Shown piece by piece: positions 1 through 7,292 of a stretch of 17,582 bases of DNA. A model generated the notes under the pieces. The model was not told the DNA's origin. It did not search any database and worked only from the letters and a program-made list of their open reading frames with translations. The DNA is taken from the NCBI GenBank assembly GCA_038200305.1, contig JBBPYD010000131.1, positions 1 through 17,582 on the forward strand. Reading direction: 5' to 3'. Position numbers and translations under genes: made by a program. Within the stretch, counting starts at the first letter, position 1, and each line of letters begins with the position of its first letter. Source of the DNA: JANXXV01 sp038200305. Lineage in GTDB: Bacteria > Acidobacteriota > Terriglobia > Bryobacterales > Bryobacteraceae.

Positions 1-1668
1 AAAGCCGAATTTGACATTGTGGCTGCCCTTGATCCACGCAAGCTGCTCGTTTATATTGTAGGTGCGGCTCGGTGATAGCGTATCGATCCAGAAGCCAAGT
101 CTGGGGTAACCATCGCCAATATTGTAGAAGGGCGGCGGGCGCGGGTTGGCCGTGCCGCTGGTCCTACTGGAGCCCGGAATCTCGATGATCTTCCGGTCCG
201 CTTCAGGAATCTGAAAGTAGCGCTGCGGAAAATACTCGATTACATCGCGGTTGTTCCAGCCAAACGTGAGGTGGTTCAAAAGAGTCGGCGTGATCACCTG
301 ATCGTGGTTGAGCCGGTAATACTTATTGGTCCCCGCGACATTGAAATTTTCGGCCAGCGGGCCCGGGTAAGGACCAATGTGATCGGGATCCTGGAAGTGC
401 TGCTTGCTGAATAGTCCGCTTATGCGGCTGTTAGACGTAATCGCGTAGTCGCCTTTTATGGAATACACGTTCTGGTCACTTCCAGGATTCCCGACCTGAT
501 GGATATTGTTGAATAGTGTCGGAAGTTCCGTAGGCGGTAGATACTTGTTCAATGTCTTCGCCACCGTGGTGATCCGGTCCGGAGGAATGATGTTTCCCTT
601 GAACTGATCGCGAACGATCGTGTTCCCCACCACGCGTGTGGTGTCCGGATCGTAAATCGGAATTAGATTGCCCTGGGCATCCTTCCACTGGCTGAAATCT
701 CCCATTCGCAGGGCCTCCGGCGGTATAGAAGTTAGGCCTGAAGGACTGCCCGACCGCTGAATGGATTTTTCATAAGAGAAGAAGAAGAACGCCTTATTCC
801 GGCCATCGTAGAGCTTTGGCACGAAGATGGGCCCACCCGCCGTGCCGCCGAAGTCGTTCTGGCGCACGATGGTCCGGGTTGCAGAGAAAAACCGGCGGGC
901 ATTTAACTTATCATTGCGGAAATATTCGAAAGCTGAACCGTGCAACGCATTGGTTCCGGATTTGGTGGTGAAATTAATGATGCCATTTGCCGTCCTTCCA
1001 TATTCCGCCGAATAGCCGTTGCTGATGACCTTGAACTCGGCGATCGCATCGGTGCTTACGGCCTGAAAGCTGGAGTCATTTCGTCTCTCGCTGTTCGATT
1101 CCGCGCCGTCGAGCAGCAAGCTCGCGCCGGCCGAAAGTCCACCGCCGATCCGAAGACTGTTGTTATCACCGGGTGAACTCAAGACAGTACCGGGCGTCAG
1201 AATCGTGAACGCCAGATTATCGCGCAGCCCGCCCGAGAGAGACAGCGGAAGATCGTTGATCGTTTTGGTCGTGACTACGGTGCCGAGATCGCTTCTCTCC
1301 GAAACCACCGCTGGCGCGACTCCGGTAACCTCAACTCTTTCTGAGATCTGCCCCACCTCGAGGTTTAGATCCACGCGGGCCGTTGTCGACACGTTGACGG
1401 TAATACCGATCGCTTCAGCCGTCCGGAACCCGACCTTTTCGGCAGTGACCGTGTATTTCCCAACAGGAAGGTACGGCACCGTAAAACTGCCTTCATTGTT
1501 TGTAGAGACTCTCTGCGTCAGACCGGTCGCTGGATTTGTTACTTTGATCGCCGCCCCAGGCACCGATGCTCCAGCCGCATCCGTGATGGTTCCGGTGATC
1601 GTTCCGCGATCTTGCGCGAAACAAGTTATGGCGAGCGAAAAAACAGCGATTCTCAACATTCGTTCCAT
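1..1668 (-). CDS. TonB-dependent receptor, carboxypeptidase-regulatory-like N-terminus (partial, 3' end off window)
   Basis: This is a large outer-membrane receptor of the Oar/TonB-dependent type, probably for uptake of a polymer or complex. The frame is open without a stop for 556 codons and leaves the window at position 1, so the C-terminal barrel is not seen. Residues 1-18 form a signal peptide ending in CFA. A carboxypeptidase-regulatory-like beta domain follows (about 20-100, with GTITGTITDAAG and VPYLPVGKYTVTAEKVGF), then a plug-like region (about 105-230, with LLLDGAESN, EYGRTANGIINFTTKSGTN and the start of the barrel). ATG at 1668 is preferred because GGAG lies nine bases before it; the in-frame ATG at 1677 abuts that GGAG. 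The gene is divergent from a secreted serine hydrolase. The family is abundant in Acidobacteria. The substrate cannot be told. Confidence 0.9.
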   Translation of the reverse strand, partial: MERMLRIAVFSLAITCFAQDRGTITGTITDAAGASVPGAAIKVTNPATGLTQRVSTNNEGSFTVPYLPVGKYTVTAEKVGFRTAEAIGITVNVSTTARVDLNLEVGQISERVEVTGVAPAVVSERSDLGTVVTTKTINDLPLSLSGGLRDNLAFTILTPGTVLSSPGDNNSLRIGGGLSAGASLLLDGAESNSERRNDSSFQAVSTDAIAEFKVISNGYSAEYGRTANGIINFTTKSGTNALHGSAFEYFRNDKLNARRFFSATRTIVRQNDFGGTAGGPIFVPKLYDGRNKAFFFFSYEKSIQRSGSPSGLTSIPPEALRMGDFSQWKDAQGNLIPIYDPDTTRVVGNTIVRDQFKGNIIPPDRITTVAKTLNKYLPPTELPTLFNNIHQVGNPGSDQNVYSIKGDYAITSNSRISGLFSKQHFQDPDHIGPYPGPLAENFNVAGTNKYYRLNHDQVITPTLLNHLTFGWNNRDVIEYFPQRYFQIPEADRKIIEIPGSSRTSGTANPRPPPFYNIGDGYPRLGFWIDTLSPSRTYNINEQLAWIKGSHNVKFGF

Positions 1669-1701
1669 GGTCGTCATCTCCAGCTATACATACTTTCATA
1701 A

Positions 1702-1714
1702 ATCACACTGTGAT
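1702..1714. promoter_or_regulatory. 13-bp perfect palindrome in the divergent spacer
   Basis: The sequence ATCACACTGTGAT is a 6-1-6 perfect inverted repeat. It lies 34 bases upstream of the receptor start at 1668 and 53 bases upstream of the preferred hydrolase start at 1767. The spacing suits an operator controlling both divergent genes. No regulator gene is adjacent and I do not recognise the site, so the role is inference; a palindrome of this length could also occur by chance. Confidence 0.35.
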
Positions 1715-1766
1715 GCAAGGCCCCGAAAGCGGATTTTCTGCGCGGTTTCGGAGTAATGTTGTTGGT

Positions 1767-3029
1767 ATGCGGAATTCGTTGTGCCTCTTTTCCAAAGTAA
1801 TTTTCGGGGCGATACTCATTGTTTCGTTGCAGCAGATCGCATTGTCCGCCGCCGATCCATACTTTCCGCCGCCGGATGCACAAGGCGGCTGGCGCACCCT
1901 GACCGATACTGAACAGATTCGGAACAAGGCAGGGATGGACTTGCAGCGACTGAACCAGGCTTTCACTTATATTCAGGAGACCAGCCAGCACGGCGGTCTG
2001 ATCGTGGTCCGACACGGTTACCTCGTGTATGAGAAATATTTCGGCAAGGGAAATCGGGAAGCGCACCCCGACATGGCATCCATCGGGAAGGCCTACACCA
2101 GCATCGCCTGTGGCATCCTGCTCACGGAAAAGCGCGATCAGATTCCCGATGGGCTCGATCAGAAAGTGTTCACCAAAAAGTACCTGCCGGAAGCTTTTCC
2201 CTTGACAGATCCCTCGAAGGCGGATATTAAGCTCGGAAATTTACTCACCATGACGACCGGGATCCACGGGGAGGGAGGAAATCCCGGCATTGTTCATGGT
2301 GACCATGTCAAGTTAGAGCCTCTGGCACGCCTCGCTACTCCCATCGATCAGGACCTGACCGCCGTAAATACCCCGTTGTGGACCAAACCCGGCGGAGGTT
2401 ACTCTTACGCCTCTTCCTCTCCACACATGGCTTCAATGATCTTGCGCCGGTTAACGGGAATGGAGCTGCAGCAATTTCTGGACGAGCGTCTCGCGAAGCC
2501 GATGGGATGGGGTTCTTGGGGGTATGCCCTGCATCGGAACGGCGTGACGCTGCCGCATACGCCCGGGGGCGGCGGGATTGCGTTGCGTTCCACAGACACA
2601 CTTCGTTTCGCATACCTCCTCCTGCAACAAGGGCGCTGGGGTGCCCGGCAACTGGCGCCTGCGGACTACATCGCGCTGTGCGGTCGCCCGTCCGCCTACA
2701 ATCCGCATTCGCCGTTCAGCCTGATGTTCGAAGTGAACGCCGATGGCCACGTAATCGGAGCGCCTAGGGACGCTTTTTTCAAATCGGGCGCCGGCGGATC
2801 GGCGATTTACGTCATTCCCTCCCTCGACATGGTTTTATATAAAATGTCGGGAAACGACGGTCAGTTTGATCCTGAGTTGACGGGTCTTCCGGTGACCTAT
2901 GACTACGATCATTCGCGCGATCACTGGAAACCTAGGCCGCACGATCAGTTTCACGATGGACCGATCGGGGGCGACGATGGCGTGAGGCGATTGCTCGAGA
3001 TGGTAACTGCCGCCGTCGTAGAGAGGTAA
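1767..3029 (+). CDS. Secreted serine hydrolase, class C beta-lactamase/S12 family
   Basis: This is a 420-residue penicillin-binding-protein-like serine hydrolase or esterase that probably acts outside the cytoplasm. From ATG 1767 the protein starts with a signal peptide (MRNSLCLFSKVIFGAILIVS, cleavage probably near SAA). The catalytic SxxK is S105-I-G-K108. A Tyr motif lies in YSYASSS (about 212-218), with serine where many relatives have asparagine. A KTG-like box reads KSG at about 339-341, followed by AGGS. The frame is open back to GTG 1710, but the extra 19 residues would precede the signal peptide, so 1767 is preferred. Class C enzymes of this kind act on peptidoglycan peptides, esters or beta-lactams, and no narrower substrate can be assigned. 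Its neighbours are the divergent receptor and the downstream DUF1549 gene. Confidence 0.88.
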   Translation: MRNSLCLFSKVIFGAILIVSLQQIALSAADPYFPPPDAQGGWRTLTDTEQIRNKAGMDLQRLNQAFTYIQETSQHGGLIVVRHGYLVYEKYFGKGNREAHPDMASIGKAYTSIACGILLTEKRDQIPDGLDQKVFTKKYLPEAFPLTDPSKADIKLGNLLTMTTGIHGEGGNPGIVHGDHVKLEPLARLATPIDQDLTAVNTPLWTKPGGGYSYASSSPHMASMILRRLTGMELQQFLDERLAKPMGWGSWGYALHRNGVTLPHTPGGGGIALRSTDTLRFAYLLLQQGRWGARQLAPADYIALCGRPSAYNPHSPFSLMFEVNADGHVIGAPRDAFFKSGAGGSAIYVIPSLDMVLYKMSGNDGQFDPELTGLPVTYDYDHSRDHWKPRPHDQFHDGPIGGDDGVRRLLEMVTAAVVER

Positions 3030-3054
3030 AATATGAAATCGAAGAGGTAAAATA
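3022..3054 (+). repeat. Short direct repeat across the hydrolase stop codon
   Basis: AGAGGTAAAATA occurs at 3022-3033 and again at 3043-3054, a 21-base period. The first copy contains the TAA stop of the serine hydrolase. The copies look like a small tandem duplication with diverged filler. A five-codon ATG-to-TAA reading frame (MKSKR) sits at 3034-3051 and ends in the second copy; nothing shows that it is translated. Confidence 0.6.
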
Positions 3055-3079
3055 AAAGGAGTTCTCCGCGTTCGAAGCC

Positions 3080-5260
3080 ATGCAAATACGTTACTGGTTG
3101 AGTTGGGTTCCGCTCCTGTGCAGTGTCGCCGGGCTGCCGACGCACCCGGCGATGGCGGTTACGAAACTCTGGTCCCTTCAGCCGGTCGTGAAACCGGAAG
3201 TGCCTACCGGAGCGAATCCCGCCGCCAATCCCGCCGCCAATCCCATTGATGCGTTCATTTCGGCGAAGTACAAAGAGAGGGGCTTGCATCCGGTCGGCCC
3301 CGCTGATAAGCTGACGCTTCTTCGGCGCGTTTACTTCGATCTCATCGGAATACCCCCCACGCCCGCCGAACAGGACGCGTTCTTTCAGGACCAATCGCCG
3401 GACGCGTACAGCAAAGTGGTTGACCGGCTTCTTGCCAATGAGCAACACGGAGTTCGCTGGGCTCGCCACTGGCTCGATGTATTGCGATATGCCGATCTGG
3501 ATGGGCTGGATGGCTCCGTCATGCCTGCGGCCTCCGGTATTTATCTATGGCGCGATTGGGTAATCTCGGCTCTGAATCACAATGTGCCCTACGATCAGTT
3601 CGTGAGAGCCCAGATCCTGGGCAGCCGGTACAAGGAGCATACGATAGTCAGTGCGGGCGGTCGGAGGGCCCCCATGGAAGGCAGTCCGGAAGATCAATTC
3701 GCTCTCGGCTTTCTCGCCCGTGCGGCCATCACCCGGAACGATAAGGATCGCGATATTGCGATGTCCGCGGTGGAGACTATCTCAACGGCTTTCATAGGCA
3801 TGACCATGGGCTGCGCGAAGTGCCACGACCACAAGTTCGACCCGATTAAGCAGACCGACTTCTATGCCATGAAGGCTATCTTCGATCCGCTGGTGCTGCG
3901 AAAGGTGACGCTTGCCACCCCCGCCGAGATCTTCGAAAACGGACAAAAGATCGATGAGTACAGGAAGAAGAAGGCGCCAATAGAAGAGGCTATTGAACTG
4001 CTGATCGCGAAGTACCGGGAAAAACTGTACGACGAACGCGTCGCGATGCTCACGCCCGATGTTCAGGCGATTATCCGCAAACCCGAAAAGCAGCGTACCG
4101 TCGCGGAACAAAAGATTGCAGACGATTACTTCCCTATCCTGCGCATCGACCCTCCGAAGATCAAGGAGATTATGCCGAAGGAGGAGGCCGCTCAGTACAC
4201 CGCTCTGCTGAAGCAAGCAGCCGCCATTCGCAAGCCGCCGGAACTGCACTCCTACATGACCGTGGAAGAGGACACCGCGCTCTCCAAAGAAAAGAGCTAC
4301 GTGCTCACGAGCGGCGATCCCAAACGCCCGGAAGCGGATAAGCCCGTCGAACCGGGTCTTCCGTTCCAAGTGGAGGGCCTAGATTTTCGGAAAGGCCGCC
4401 GCGAGGGTTTCGTTGATTGGCTGACGGCTCCGGAGAATCCGCTGTTCGCGCGTGTGGTGGTGAACCGGATCTGGCAATGGCATTTTGGCCAAGGATTGCA
4501 GCGCGTCCCAAGCGATTTCGGAATGCTTGGTGGCAAGCCGGCGAATCAACAGCTTCTCGATTACCTCGCTTCGGAATTCGTTGCGCACGGTTATGACATG
4601 AAGTGGCTGCACCGCCTGATCGTCATGTCGAATACTTATCAGCTTTCGTCTAAAGGCTATCCCCGCCATCTCGCGATGAATCGTAAGATCGATCCGGGGG
4701 ACAACTACCTCTGGCATTTTCGTCTGCAACGTCTGGAAGCGGAACCTATTTGGGACGAGATTTTCTACAGCGCGGGAGATCTTGACCTCTCTGTGGGCGG
4801 CAAGTCTTTCCAGATGAAATTTCCCGATGAGAAGCAGAGTTTGTTCGTGCCGCGCGGAGACACCTTCGACACGCGTTCGAACCGCCGCGGGATCTACATG
4901 GCTCGCGGTTACATTCCGAGTACTGACGTGATGGCGAATTTTCTGCTCTCGTTCGATGTGGACGATGGCCGAGCGCCTTGTCCGGTTCGGGGGCAGACCG
5001 TTGCGGCCCCGCAAGCGTTGTTTTCGATGAACGATAAGGTGATCCAGGCGGAAACGGCGAAACTTGCCGCACGTATGTTAAAAGAGACTTCCGGCGACGT
5101 TCGCTCGGCAGTGAACCTAGCTTACCGCACCACGCTGAGCCGGCTGCCGACGCCTGCCGAATTGGATCGCGCTCTCACATTTGTGGACGGGAACCCCGAC
5201 CGGATGCAGGGGCTTGCGTGGCTTCTTTTCAATTTGGACGAGTTCATATACGTGAAATAA
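3080..5260 (+). CDS. DUF1549/DUF1553 planctomycete-type secreted protein
   Basis: This 726-residue exported protein is of the family found beside DUF1501 proteins in Planctomycetes and Acidobacteria; its biochemical function is not established. Residues 1-26 are a signal peptide ending in PAMA. A short linker of NPAA repeats (45-55) leads into DUF1549 (about 55-270, with LRRVYFDLIGIPPTP and RHWLDVLRYAD). This domain contains a CxxCH-like motif, C245-A-K-C248-H249, followed by DHKFDP, suggesting metal or heme binding. DUF1553 spans about 450-710 (NPLFARVVVNRIWQWHFGQG, SDFG, NTYQLSS). The N-terminal cytochrome c domain (PSCyt1) of longer relatives is absent. No good Shine-Dalgarno sequence is near ATG 3080; AAAAGGAG lies about 18 bases upstream. 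The stop is two bases before the DUF1501 start, so the two are probably co-translated. Confidence 0.93.
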   Translation: MQIRYWLSWVPLLCSVAGLPTHPAMAVTKLWSLQPVVKPEVPTGANPAANPAANPIDAFISAKYKERGLHPVGPADKLTLLRRVYFDLIGIPPTPAEQDAFFQDQSPDAYSKVVDRLLANEQHGVRWARHWLDVLRYADLDGLDGSVMPAASGIYLWRDWVISALNHNVPYDQFVRAQILGSRYKEHTIVSAGGRRAPMEGSPEDQFALGFLARAAITRNDKDRDIAMSAVETISTAFIGMTMGCAKCHDHKFDPIKQTDFYAMKAIFDPLVLRKVTLATPAEIFENGQKIDEYRKKKAPIEEAIELLIAKYREKLYDERVAMLTPDVQAIIRKPEKQRTVAEQKIADDYFPILRIDPPKIKEIMPKEEAAQYTALLKQAAAIRKPPELHSYMTVEEDTALSKEKSYVLTSGDPKRPEADKPVEPGLPFQVEGLDFRKGRREGFVDWLTAPENPLFARVVVNRIWQWHFGQGLQRVPSDFGMLGGKPANQQLLDYLASEFVAHGYDMKWLHRLIVMSNTYQLSSKGYPRHLAMNRKIDPGDNYLWHFRLQRLEAEPIWDEIFYSAGDLDLSVGGKSFQMKFPDEKQSLFVPRGDTFDTRSNRRGIYMARGYIPSTDVMANFLLSFDVDDGRAPCPVRGQTVAAPQALFSMNDKVIQAETAKLAARMLKETSGDVRSAVNLAYRTTLSRLPTPAELDRALTFVDGNPDRMQGLAWLLFNLDEFIYVK
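3215..3244 (+). repeat. 12-bp tandem repeat, 2.5 copies, inside the DUF1549 gene
   Basis: AATCCCGCCGCC is repeated twice and followed by AATCCC. It encodes Asn-Pro-Ala-Ala repeats in the linker between the signal peptide and DUF1549. The repeats are identical, which suggests a recent slippage expansion; a change of copy number would keep the frame. Confidence 0.8.
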
Positions 5261-5262
5261 GA

Positions 5263-6657
5263 ATGACTGACCTGCGAAAAATCTATCCCTGCGGACGGAT
5301 TGCCCGGCGCCGCTTTTTGTATCAGACGGCAGGGGGATTTCTTGGCTCCGCCATGAGCGCGCTCTGGGCCGATGACGGCAAGATGCCGGACTCCCGTTTG
5401 CCCGGCAGCTCCCGTGCAAAGTCCGTGATCTATTTATTCATGTGCGGTGGCGTCAGTCACATCGACACCTTCGACCCGAAGGAAAACAAGCATGCCGGGA
5501 AGATCATGGATGCGATCGGTTTCGGCGACAATAACGCCCCTATGAAACGACCTGTGATTCCGTGTCTGCGTACGTTTGAACGATACGGCAAATCCGGGAT
5601 TCCGGTGTCAGACTGGTTCCCGAATCTAGGTAGTGTGATCGATGATGTCGCGGTGGTTCGCTCGATGTACTGCCATCAGACGAATCACTTTCCGGCAGTT
5701 CTCGAGCACGCGACGGGCAAGCCGTTGCGGCAGTTCGATCATCCTTGTCTCGGGAGTTGGGTGAATTATGCGCTTGGGACCGCGAACAAGAATCTCCCCG
5801 CCTTCGTCAATATCGGACGCCCCTCGTCCCCCGTTCAATTGACCGGCGGCTACCTGGGAGCGTCTTACTCCGCAACGCCATTTCAGCCCGGCGACACGCC
5901 GATTCCCGATCTTGCACCGCCGAAGGGATCGGATGCCAAGGAGCGGGATCGTGAAATGCAAGTTCTTTTCGAAATGAACAAGCAGTTCCGCGAGGATTAC
6001 GGCATTGAGAGCGAAATTGCGGCCCGTGCGAAGGCTTACGAGCTTGCAGCTAACATGATGCTCAAAGCTCCAGATATCGTCAATTTTTCGAGTGAGTCGC
6101 CGCATGTCAAAGAGATGTACGGAATCGGCGCGGAACCGACGGACGATTTTGGACGGCAGCTTCTGCTCGCCCGCAAGCTGGTCGAGAACGGGGTGCGCTT
6201 CATTCAGATTTGTCATGCGGGCGGCGGAAATGGCGCTTGGGACGCTCACGGAGACATGAAAACGCACGAGCCGCTCTGCCGTTCCGTGGATAAGCCCATC
6301 GCCGGCTTATTGCAAGACTTGAAACAGCGAGGGATGCTCGACAGCACACTTGTGGTTTTTACCAGCGAATTCGGCCGCACTCCCTGGTCCCAGAACACAA
6401 CGGGGCGCGATCACAACGCGAACGGATTCACTACTCTCCTTTCGGGCGGCGGAGTAAAAGGCGGCATTATCGAGGGCGCAACCGATGAGGTCGGCTATAA
6501 AGCAGTCGAAAGTCCTCACTATATCAGCGACCTGCAGTCCACAATTCTGCACCAAATGGGACTCGACTACAAAAAAATGGATTTTGTGGTGAATGGACGT
6601 CCTTTCCATCTCGTTGAGGAAGGAACAGGGCCGATCATGAACATCCTTGAAACGTAG
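5263..6657 (+). CDS. DUF1501 protein, Tat-exported
   Basis: This 464-residue protein belongs to the DUF1501 family, related to the sulfatase/alkaline-phosphatase fold and the constant partner of DUF1549/DUF1553 proteins. The N-terminus carries a twin-arginine signal (R15-R16-R17-F-L followed by a hydrophobic run and an Ala-Leu-Trp-Ala end), so it is probably exported folded, perhaps with bound metal. Family hallmarks are LFMCGGVSHIDTFDPK near 52-67, VVRSMYCHQTNHF, HAGGGNGAWDAHGD, FTSEFGRTP, GRDHN and LLSGGG, rich in His and Asp as expected for metal ligands. The frame is open back to 5218, but ATG 5263 gives a proper Tat leader and begins two bases after the upstream stop. No strong ribosome site is seen, which fits translational coupling. 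Substrate unknown. Confidence 0.93.
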   Translation: MTDLRKIYPCGRIARRRFLYQTAGGFLGSAMSALWADDGKMPDSRLPGSSRAKSVIYLFMCGGVSHIDTFDPKENKHAGKIMDAIGFGDNNAPMKRPVIPCLRTFERYGKSGIPVSDWFPNLGSVIDDVAVVRSMYCHQTNHFPAVLEHATGKPLRQFDHPCLGSWVNYALGTANKNLPAFVNIGRPSSPVQLTGGYLGASYSATPFQPGDTPIPDLAPPKGSDAKERDREMQVLFEMNKQFREDYGIESEIAARAKAYELAANMMLKAPDIVNFSSESPHVKEMYGIGAEPTDDFGRQLLLARKLVENGVRFIQICHAGGGNGAWDAHGDMKTHEPLCRSVDKPIAGLLQDLKQRGMLDSTLVVFTSEFGRTPWSQNTTGRDHNANGFTTLLSGGGVKGGIIEGATDEVGYKAVESPHYISDLQSTILHQMGLDYKKMDFVVNGRPFHLVEEGTGPIMNILET

Positions 6658-6760
6658 AATCTTTGGCCTGTCACGCTGAAATCGTTAGCATGGCTCATCC
6701 GCTTGATTAGGTGATGCGCCACCAACAGCGCGGGAGAACCGGTTCGAAGCGGCGCTGGTT

Positions 6761-7243
6761 TTGCTGCGAGGGCTACTAAAAAAGCAGCCACACGACGCAC
6801 GGCTTCTTTATGCAACCGGTGCAGCGTTGTATCAGCAGGTCAAACTGGACGAGGCTGCCGACCACTTCCGCAAAAGTATTCAGATCCAACCGGATCAGCT
6901 TGCCTCTTATTACTACCTCGGCCTGGTGCTGCAAAAGCAGGGAAACGACCAGGAAGCGATCAAGTTATTTCGCCAGTCGATCTCCAATCATCCTCAGCAC
7001 GCCGCATCCTATGAAGGCTTGGGAGTCAGCTTGATGAAGAACGGGCAAATAGAGGAGGCCCAGCGCACGCTTCAAAAAGCGGTTGAGCTGAATCCTAAAT
7101 CCATCCGGGCCAATTACCAACTCGGTCTCTTGCTCGGACGGGCGGGACAGAAAGAAGAGGCTCGCAAGCAGTTAACTCTTGCACAGCAGCTTCGGGATGA
7201 AGATCGGTCCCGCCTGCAGTTGCACTTGCTGAATCCGGATTAG
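6761..7243 (+). CDS. TPR-repeat protein, start uncertain, possibly N-terminally truncated
   Basis: This 160-residue protein consists almost wholly of tetratricopeptide repeats, four 34-residue units starting near residues 16, 50, 84 and 118 (for example DEAADHFRKSIQIQPD and QEAIKLFRQSISNHPQ). TPRs mediate protein-protein contacts. No signal peptide or membrane segment is seen. The start is weak: TTG 6761 has no ribosome site, and the same frame stays open upstream to a stop at 6704-6706 with no ATG, reading helical TPR-like residues (RFEAALVLLRGLL). The gene may therefore be the C-terminal remnant of a longer TPR protein, or be translated from an unrecognised start. TPR proteins often accompany ASPIC proteins in this phylum, and one follows here. 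Confidence 0.6.
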   Translation: MLRGLLKKQPHDARLLYATGAALYQQVKLDEAADHFRKSIQIQPDQLASYYYLGLVLQKQGNDQEAIKLFRQSISNHPQHAASYEGLGVSLMKNGQIEEAQRTLQKAVELNPKSIRANYQLGLLLGRAGQKEEARKQLTLAQQLRDEDRSRLQLHLLNPD

Positions 7244-7279
7244 CGCGACCCACGCTAAACAGTTGGCGCAAAGCGTCGT

Positions 7280-7292
7280 TATAATCAACTCT
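7280..7292 (+). promoter_or_regulatory. TATAAT -10 box placed for a leaderless transcript
   Basis: A perfect TATAAT occupies 7280-7285. Transcription starting about seven bases downstream would begin at the TTG start codon at 7292, so the mRNA would lack a 5' leader; no Shine-Dalgarno sequence exists there. A -35-like TTGGCG at 7263-7268 is only 11 bases away, too close for a normal sigma-70 pair, so the -35 is absent or degenerate. The call rests on position and the perfect hexamer. Confidence 0.5.

Noticed and set aside
1710..1766. GTG/ATG at 1710-1715 as start of the serine hydrolase
   Set aside because: It would put 19 residues before a clear signal peptide; ATG 1767 gives a normal leader.
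5626..6267. A 213-codon open frame antisense to the DUF1501 gene
   Set aside because: It lies wholly inside a strongly supported gene and has no recognisable motif.
7263..7285. TTGGCG and TATAAT as a normal sigma-70 promoter
   Set aside because: The spacer is only 11 bases; only the -10 is retained as evidence.
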